Shown here in pieces: positions 56,139 through 64,000 of a stretch of DNA of 64,000 bases. Both the position numbers and the translations under genes were made by a program. Position 1 is the stretch's first letter. Every line of letters begins with the position of its first letter. This DNA comes from Amphichorda felina (taxonomy: Eukaryota; Ascomycota; Sordariomycetes; Hypocreales; Bionectriaceae), in NCBI GenBank assembly GCA_016490725.1, contig JAEMHR010000115.1, positions 25,198-89,197 of the forward strand, in the 5' to 3' direction. The notes under the pieces are model-generated. The model searched no databases, was not told the DNA's origin, and worked only from the letters and a program-made list of their open reading frames with translations.

Positions 56139-58642
56139 TCATGCCCGTGGTGCGCCGCCGTCGCCGTATGTGGCCGTCGTGCTGTAGACTGGGTGTGCCA
56201 TGTGCGGGTTGTGGTGCGAGCTCAGGCTGGGATACCCGCCGTCGGCGTAGTTGGCAGACGTGCTGTCCCACCGGGGGGGAGTCGCCGTCGAGTGGTGATG
56301 GCTGACGGGGGTGTGCAGGCCCGTCGTGCCATAGCCACCGGCCGACACGGACCTTGTGTCATAGGTCGTGACGGCCGGGAGGGGGTTGGTGGAGATTCGT
56401 ATCGGGGGAGCGTGGTGAGGGTGCTGGGGGCTCGGCTGACGCATGCTAGGGCTGAGCGTCCTGCTCGATGCTGGCTGGTACGAGGGCGCCGCCGTGTATG
56501 GCGTCCACGCAGGCTGCGACCCGGACAGCGATCTGGGCGATGGGATGGCATCGTGGTGGCTCGAGTGGACCGAGTACTGGCTGTGATGGTCGCCTGGCTG
56601 CGACGACATGCCATGTCCATGACCTGGGGGCGTGGGCAGCGTCGCGTACGGCGCCGGCGCCACCATGCTGGGAGGTGGTCCTGCGCTGCTGGGGCTGGCG
56701 CTGTACTTCCCGATGATCTTTTTGAGCGCCGACTCGAGGATCTTCCAGGGGAACACCTTGACGTCCTTCTCGATGTTGCGCGGCTTGGGGTTGGGGAACG
56801 CCATGATGAGCTTGAAGAACTCCTCGCTCTCCGTCTTGCCCTTGGACACGGTGAGCGGGTGGAATCCCTCGAGGTTGCGCCGGATCCGGTTCTTCTCCTC
56901 GACGCTGAACCGCGTCGGGCCCATGACGAGCTGCTCCAGCAGGTAGATGGTGTCCACCGACGTCACGTAGCACTCGTTCTTCTCCTGCCACCAGATGCAG
57001 GAGATGCAGATGCTGTTGGGCGGCCTCTCGTTGACGGGGACGGGCCGGAAGCTGGCGTTGAGCGTAGACCCAGCCTGTGACCGCCGGAACATGACGATGC
57101 GCCTCCGGTTGGTCCACTCCTCCTGCGTCCAGTTCTCCGCCATGGTGTCCAGCTTGCCGTTGATCTTGAGGATTGCCTTGTGCGAGTAGAGTGACACCTG
57201 GCTGTACGGCGAGGCCCCGCCGGGGTTGGTGATGGTGCTTGTCCGCACAAGCTGGGGTGCGCCGTTTCCATGGGAGGAGGGGACGGGAAGAGTCGTCAGA
57301 CCCGATCTCCCTGCCATCCCCGCATGGTCCAAGGAAGGGGCTCTCCCAGTGCTCCCAAGAGTACCAGGGAAACCGGTCCATCCGTGCGCCGAACGGCGGT
57401 GGTAAGGAGGCTCCACGAAGCTCGAGCTCCTATAAGTGCTGATCATGTCGTTTGGGGCTGTGGGGAAGGGTGCATTGGTGTACTGCCCCTGTTGCGAAGG
57501 GTCCTCATAGCTATTTGTACCTGCATCCGTGGGGATGGGGGCCTCGGAGGTTTTTGGTGAGACGCTGCTCGAGTGATCACCGACTTGGTGGGCAGGTGGT
57601 GCGGCGTCGTGCTTAGACACCTTGGCTGTGCGCGTGACATCGTCCTCGGGAGCCTCGAGGTACTGGAACGACCCAGCCACCGTCCGCGAGATCTCCTCGC
57701 CGGCCGAACCTTCGATAACCAGTGACAGCGGCACGCTGCTGCTGTCACAGCCCGTGACTAGCAGCTGCGGCGCGTCTACACTGCACGAGAAGACGAACCC
57801 GCTGCCATCCTGACTGTCCTTGGTCATGTCTGTCAGCGGACACTTTTCTGACCCAAACTGCAGTGAAAAGTAAGGCGGTGTCGAGAGCTGGAAGAGATCA
57901 TATTGTGACGAGATCTTGAGGAACACTTTGGTCCCAAACATGCCCGTTGTCGGGTGGCATGAGAGCACGGCGGGCCCAGGGGCCATGTACGGGGCTACCG
58001 AGCCCCCGACTGCATTATTCGACGCGAACGCCTGCTGGTTGAGTTGCGCAAACTTTTCCGTCTGCTGTTGTGTTGGGAATGACTGAGTTTGATATTGGTC
58101 GTATGCGGGCTGGGAGTATCGGGAAGGATCGTAACCTTCACCCACGACAACGTCAGCTCGACTTCTCTCAGCGGCTTCGGCTTCCCCTCGGATTTTTCCA
58201 CGATATCCAAAAACACCAGCAACAAAAACACGGGGTGATTCTCACCGTTCATGGATGGCAACGGCGCGGCCTTGTAGGTGGCCATGTCGAAAATAGGTGG
58301 GGAGTCCCCCCGCGGGTCTCCCCCGTTTGCTGCTCGGCTAGCTTCTTCGTACCGCAGGGTCAGAGTCTCTGGGGACTCGAGCCTATCGTCCAAGCCGACA
58401 ATTATTGGCTTTTGCGGGTGGTAGTCGGGCTATCGTATAGTACCAAGTTAGCGCCTTGGATCGTGTCCCAGGATCACGACGAGTTTCGTCCTGTAAAAGG
58501 CTACAACTAGCACGTCCTCTGCAAAAAAAGACAAAAAGAAGAAATTGTGGCCACCGAAAGGACAAGTATTGGAACAAGGTCTGAGGGGTCGACTCACCTC
58601 GAATAACTTGTAAGACGGAGACTGGAACTTGGCGACAGACAT
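56139..58642 (-). CDS. medA: Medusa-type developmental regulator
   Basis: Three exons (58642-58598, 58429-58246, 58135-56139), introns of 168 and 110 bp, 741 aa. The conserved core (about residues 390-545) includes NRRRIVMFRRSQAGSTL, NSICISCIWWQEKNECYV, EEKNRIRRNLEGFHPLTVSK and NIEKDVKVFPWKILESALKK. These blocks match the MedA/Acon-3/Ren1 family. In Aspergillus, Neurospora and Fusarium these nuclear proteins control conidiophore patterning, and in some species adhesion and virulence. Flanking regions are Gln/Pro/Ser/His-rich and low complexity, as in other members. An early segment (LSCHPTTGMFGTKVFLKISS) resembles an immunoglobulin-like TIG module. Long upstream DNA fits the complex leader known for medA. 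Confidence 0.88.
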
Positions 58643-61600
58643 CCAAGCAGCACCAAAGGGAGGAAGAGGCCTTGGGTCAAGTGTCGTCTCGTAAGGAGTT
58701 GAGGAGGTTAAGAATGCAAACCACTGTCTGGGACAGAGAAGTGGTCAGCCCTTGGTGTTTAAACCAAGTTTCGTCGAGGTCGCGTCTCGATGGATCACCC
58801 AGGAGTTGGCGAGTTCCAGCTGTTGAATCTTCGTTCCAGGAAATTGGACGGGGTCAACGTGACTGGCTAACCGTTGGAACTACTGTAGGTCACGGTTAGC
58901 CGTAGGTTCTGCCTGTCCACCTTCCCGTTCGTCGCCTCGATCTCGGCTGAGACAGAGGGCAGCCCGGGGCAATCTTACTGGTGAGGTGTCGGAATTCTCG
59001 AGGCTGTTGCGCAGAACTATCGATCTTTGGAAGAGACAGTGGCATTCCAGATTAAAGTGATCGTTATAACAGCAACAAAAGACAAGCGACCAGATCTGAT
59101 TCGCAGAGGCCCAGCCTGAGTGTCTGGAGGAGTTTCGAAGTTGGGATCCACAAGAGTCCCAAGGGAAGGTCTTGCGTTATCCAAGACAGACTTAGCAGCC
59201 GGTTTATCCCTATTTCTGCTGTTACAAACAAGTCAGGACGCAGCTTTCATCGTGGCCAGTATAGAAAGAAGGGGCTGGTGCGATGCATGCGAGGCTCTGA
59301 AGGGGAGATAAGCAGGAGTTGCGATCAGACTCACCTGTCTGCAAGGTTGCTCCAGTCGCAGAACGGTAATCTCCAATGCTGCAACTATCATTAAAAGGAG
59401 CTCAGTCCTTGCCTTGAAACTGTGGAGTCTGAACTGTGCGCGGCTGGGCGAGTTGATGGCCTGGTCCACGCGAGAGAGAGAAAGAGTCAGATTGAAAAGC
59501 CAACAGCCGGAAGATGGGAGTCCAACCGGAAGAGGGGGCCACAGTTGGGAGGAGGCGCACCAATGAGTCCTGAGTCAAAGCCAAGGGCGATGAAAAACAA
59601 AAACGACCGAGAGTCAAGAATGTCGAGAGCCTCGCGTTATGTCAGGAGATGGTCGAGATGGGAAAATCAGAGACATGGGCGGGCATTTCTTTTGGTTGTC
59701 TAGAGGTCGTATGTGAGTCGTCGTGCCCTGCTTCCAAGAACCAGGCAAATTCGTGCGAGGAGGTGATGAAGGGGGAAGATGATGCAGAGCGTCGTCCTCG
59801 GGTGGTAAGCCAGGTAGTAGTAGCTGATGTGTGGGGTTCCAGGCCACATAGGAAGTACTAATAGTACATGATGCTATGGATGTCGAGGAGGGGGGCCTGC
59901 TTTTTTGAAAGCCGGTACGGAGTACGGAGGGCAGAGTAGAGTACGAAGCAGGCGGGGGTGATAAGGCTCTGTCTGGTTGCTTTTGTTCTCGACGTTCCAG
60001 GTTGCCTGTCGAGCCAAGCAGAGCCAGATGTAGAAAGGGTACATTGACAGATGCCCGCCCCACTGGGCCACCGACGTCTTGCAACTTGATCCCAGGCAGG
60101 GAACGGTACCAAGTACTCGTACCAGCCTTGCCCCAGTCCTGCCGCGTCTGCACTGCCAGTGGCGCCGACTAGCTGCCATCTGGGGACTTGCAGGGATAGA
60201 TCGGAGGGTATTTGGAAAGTCGCTGGTCCCGCCCGCGACGGGACAAGTGGAGGATGCCAGCCTGCCAGCCTGCCATTTGATGCAAGGATGGAACGAGCCA
60301 AGGGGGTGTGTGTGGGGGAGGTTACCTGCTAGCCAGAATGACTGCCATGGCCGAGGGGGCCCAGCCCAGGTACGAGTACCTAAACCGCTGTGGGACCATG
60401 CCATGTCGAGCTGAGGGCCCGAGGGGCCTGAGAGTCTTGGGGCGGCAATGCAATGCTCCAGGCGCTGATGACGACGCTGGGACGGTCCCCGTGACCTCCA
60501 GTCAGTCACCATGACATGACAGCAGCCCGCACGACAGTCTCCGGGTGCTTTCACAAAGTCCATGTCAACCAGTCTAGGGATGGGGTGATGCCCTGAGCAT
60601 CCCCTGGGCCTCCCAGCATGATATCTAGCATCGCCACTCTTTGATGTCTGACAGCCCAGCACTCGCCGTTGAATAGGTCAGAGGGAGGCGAAAAGCCATT
60701 GGGTGGTCGAAGGAGGGAGGGAAGGAAAAAAAAAAAAAAGGCCGTTTCGACGCCACGTTGACGTCCAAGGCTTGAGGAAGTCGAAAAGAAACCACTTGGG
60801 TCCTGCATTAGACGTGGATCGGGCAAGAATCGGAGGAATGAAAGCAGGGCCCTCATGTACGGCAATGCCGGAATGAAACTAATAGATACTCGTACACCCG
60901 CTACGTACCCCGTGCCGTATCGCAACGCGGCACAGAGTCGAGAGCCAAGATTTAAGGATGCTGTACTCCGTACTCCGTACATATAGTAAAAGTGAGGGGC
61001 TGGATAATAATGCGAAATGGGAATCTTACCGCACGGGACATGTGCTTGCTTGACTGCGAGCCTTGGGTCGAAAATACGAGTGGGAAATCTTGAAGAGAAA
61101 AATCCGTATTCGAGATGTTTGGCACTCGCATAAACGCAGCGTACTACCAGATGAGGACCAGAAAATAAAGACCCCCCAGACGCTGGTGATTCGGCACGGG
61201 GCGGATCCGATATGGGAGCTCGAGAAGCATTGTCAGCGTATAAGTTTGGGTCAAGCCACGGAGGGGCCAAGATTGGCTGCAGGGAGCTAACTCGGAGCCT
61301 CAACGCACGCCTGGGAGTGGCCATATCCGATCAGCGATTGACCACCAGCGGGAGCATCATGGACGACGGGTGCCATTGCTGGTGGTGGGGGAGTCCTGGG
61401 GCAGGGGTCCTGGAGTGCAGGGATCAAATGAGATGATGAGAGGTCCAGTGGGCGGCCTTAGCGCAGGTAAAGCAACAGGCGCGCGAGAGAGAAGTGCCAT
61501 CATCCATGGGAGATCCACGGATGGGCCATTATTACGTCGGCAGTGCCGCTGGCTGGCGGTGGTCGGCGTTGTCGACGGCGGACGACGAGACATCTCGTCT

Positions 61601-62176
61601 GGAGCAAAGTCCAAGCTGCCCTCTCGCCCAGGCTGCCCAGGCTGCCCAGCCAGCCTCCATCCCGCACGGCGCATTCCAGCCATCTTCATGTTGCCCGCAT
61701 TGGTTGATCCCACCGTGCTTGCTCCCACCCGTCGTGTGCCTTGAAGATGCCCTTGGCCGGATGTCGACAGTCCCGAGTCGTTTTCCCTGGGTGGGGGCTT
61801 GTGCTTGCACGCCGTTGCATGTTAGCATCCTGGATTCCTGGGGTTGCAGGTTCAAGGCCCTCCATTACCTCATCCTCCCCGGACGACGTGATCCTGATTT
61901 TTGGAACACCACGAGCCTGTCGCGCGTCGCGGTGCATCAATCCCAAGGCAAGGGATGGTCCCTCACCTACGAGCATGGAGTACTCGTACGAGTAATCTGT
62001 AATCCGAACGGATATGTACGAGTGATATTATGACCCGCCTAGATTCGTAGCAACTTATCCAGGATGCTATACTCGCCAGGACCAGCTGGTGCGACTCGTC
62101 ACAACGATGATCATATCCAGGCTCTCGCCGCGATGCTCAGCGACCGCAACCAGGCTAGCCCGCTGACTCGTGGGTA

Positions 62177-62209
62177 GTGGTTATGGTGGTTGTGGTGGTT
62201 GTGGTGGTA
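62177..62209 (+). repeat. GTGGTT-type microsatellite
   Basis: Imperfect repeats of GTGGTT/GGTTGTG; a mirrored composition gives His-rich shadow frames on the other strand. Confidence 0.85.
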
Positions 62210-62426
62210 GAGTGGGCTGCCGTCCCTCCTAGCGTCAGTGGCCCAGTGCCATGCAATGCAGAGTCGTCGATCACGGCGGCTTGCGTGGAGCACTGCCCAG
62301 GGCCTTGCGAGTACTAGAGGCAGGCAGAGCAGGCCTGGCCCCGGCCTGGTTCCGGCTTGGACAATCCCCTGGGTGGAAATGATGCGAGGGCTTGCTTGTC
62401 GGGGGCGCCTGTCAGATGGTGCCTCG

Positions 62427-62458
62427 TCGCTTTGTCGCTCTGTCGCTCTGTCGCTCTG
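62427..62458 (+). repeat. 8-bp tandem repeat TCGCTCTG
   Basis: Four consecutive units, three exact and the first TCGCTTTG. Confidence 0.9.
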
Positions 62459-64000
62459 TCGATCCCGGATCCGCTGACCGGCACTGCTCCTGATCCTCCC
62501 ACGCTCCCAAACCTCTTGTGGGTCGCCGTTCGCAGTTTTCCTCAGGCCAGCCCAGCCGACAATGGCTGCTATTATTATTGCCTACGAGTACTCGTACGCG
62601 CGAGTTCCCCGTCTCCCCCAATCTCAATAATGACCTCTAGCACCCATGTGTGGGTTCCGAGGCGTGCTGATCCCGGAGCTATCCGTTCATTCCAGTGAGC
62701 CGGTGCTTTGCTTTTGAGACTCCTGCAAGTAATGTTGTGATTCATCTCGGCTGTCGCCGACTCGTGCCCTCACATGAACCAACGGGGATGTAATATTAAC
62801 AATTCGTACAAGCACTACTATGTAGTATGTACGTACCACGCACGCACGTATACGTACCGTGGGCATCGAACTCGACCGGCTCGGTTTGGTGCAGCGCCTC
62901 CTTGCGTTGAATTTGCCAGTGGCCGTCATCCCCACAGCTGCCACAGCTCGAATTACCAGATGAATTCCAACTACGGACAATAATCCGACCAATGCCATCA
63001 ACGGGATGCCAATGGCTGCCAATAGCAATTGTGCAGCTGCCGGGCCGGGAGTGAAAATCGCAGCGGGAGGGGAGCGCCATTGTTGCTGATTCGCCAAGCA
63101 GTCGGGGATCCAAGCAGCGTCTAAGCCAGATAGGGAACCACACGAGCTGACTACTATTTTTTCGAAAAGCAATTCCTGACGTCCCACCATGGGTAAGTTT
63201 TGTTGCACGGAGTAATACTTCCTGCTCGTATGAGTACGCAGTGCGCAGTACTTCGTATCAGAGGGCGTCACTTCCGCGGAGCAGGGGCTCAAAAGAAAAG
63301 ATGTAATATTATGTATTCCGCTTCGGTTGTCCTTGGTTCGATAAAATTTTAGCAAAGAATCCGACACGTCCTAGCCGTCGATCGCTTCTCGGCCGTCTAG
63401 TGATTGGCTCCTTTTCCGCTACCTTGGTGATCTTGTAGTTGCAGCTGTCAGTGGAAGACGTTAAAGCAAGTCATTGCTCATGTCTCACGCTTTATTGTGG
63501 TGGGTACGTACTGCCGCAGTCCAGGGGCCCCCAATACCGTCGATGATCGGAAAGCCATCTTTTTTCGCAGCTCGACTCATTCATTCCCCGAAATTCCTGT
63601 GAGCACTACTCGCAATAATAGCACTGCAGTCAAAACTGGTCAAAACTGCAATCAATCACAGACCACCAACGACATGCTGCGCATACTCGTATTTGTACGT
63701 ACCAGGTGACTGCATCGATCGAAGCTCGGGTCACATCTCGACAGCCGTTCTCTCCAACACCCATTGTTGATCGTCCATCTCTCAGATGGGTCGACAAGGT
63801 CCCGAATAGGGAAAAGTCAACCCCGGCCGTGCTACTGAGCCGCCATCGCGGTAGACTCTGTGTGTTTGTGTGACAAGCCTCGCGTTCAATCACAATGCGC
63901 AATTCTGCAGGCTGCAAACACCATTCGAAAATGTTGCAGCGTTGCAGATCAGCACGAACTACTTTTCTGCCACAATTGTAAGTATGAGCCCCCCCCACCC

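Larger units (their letters stand above)
58643..64000. other. Gene-poor upstream region of medA
   Basis: About 5.4 kb to the window edge with no supported gene. It contains GTACGGAGTAC-type motifs (59915-59925, 60963-60980), a poly-A run near 60727, and short tandem repeats at 62177-62209 and 62427-62458. Two long minus-strand frames (60551-61324 and 62687-63367) were considered and not accepted. Part of this is probably the long medA leader and promoter. Confidence 0.6.

Noticed and set aside
60551..61324. 257-aa minus-strand frame upstream of medA
   Set aside because: No domain, irregular composition, Pro/Ser/Leu-rich, crosses a poly-A run (read as Phe), and contains repeat-derived stretches.
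62687..63367. 226-aa minus-strand frame with a hydrophobic segment
   Set aside because: A single hydrophobic stretch with no family features; intergenic motif sequences are translated within it. Kept as unsupported.

Overview
The window is nuclear DNA of a filamentous ascomycete. Genes lie on both strands and most are interrupted by 45-110 bp introns with GT..AG ends and CTNAC/CTAAT-like branch sites. The gene families (Zn2Cys6 regulators, sedolisin, GH3, Thi4, PNP-NACHT-ankyrin protein, Medusa) fit Sordariomycetes, perhaps Hypocreales; the order-level guess is weak. About 45 introns were placed by hand, and nearly every reconstructed CDS is an exact multiple of three.

Region 1 (0.3-8.4 kb) is housekeeping: mitochondrial malate dehydrogenase (-), an ASC-1/RQT4-type zinc-finger protein (+), a Whi5/Nrm1-like G1/S repressor (+) and a small hypothetical (-). 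Region 2 (8.4-17.6 kb) holds a Git1-like glycerophosphodiester permease, a secreted sedolisin protease and an HST3/HST4-type sirtuin. Region 3 (17.9-28 kb) is more accessory: a 1245-residue PNP-NACHT-ankyrin NLR-like protein with near-identical repeats, an AT-rich island, an Egt2-like PLP enzyme, an orphan hypothetical and a secreted GH3 beta-glucosidase.

Region 4 (29.6-42.8 kb) looks like a metabolic cluster: two Zn2Cys6 regulators flank an MFS transporter that has lost its TM2-TM6 segment, a DUF3500 protein, a fumarylacetoacetate-hydrolase-family enzyme, an unrecognised 119-residue protein and a salicylate-hydroxylase-like FAD monooxygenase. Several pairs are divergent and share promoters. 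Oxidation of an aromatic or cyclic substrate followed by C-C hydrolysis is the natural reading.

Region 5 (43.4-52.7 kb) is central carbon and vitamin metabolism. It has peroxisomal malate synthase (C-terminal SRL), Thi4 with a clear TPP riboswitch aptamer inside a 5'-UTR intron, and then a triosephosphate-isomerase-like protein, an RpiB-like isomerase and a dihydroxyacetone-kinase-type kinase. This trio matches the erythritol/erythrulose catabolic set (EYI1, EYI2, EYK1 of Yarrowia; LerI, DerI, LerK of mycobacteria).

Region 6 (52.7-64 kb) is gene-poor: a degenerate coding relic at 53.5-54.0 kb, then the developmental regulator Medusa (medA/acon-3) on the minus strand with more than 5 kb of apparently gene-free upstream DNA. 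No rRNA, tRNA, CRISPR or intact transposon was recognised.
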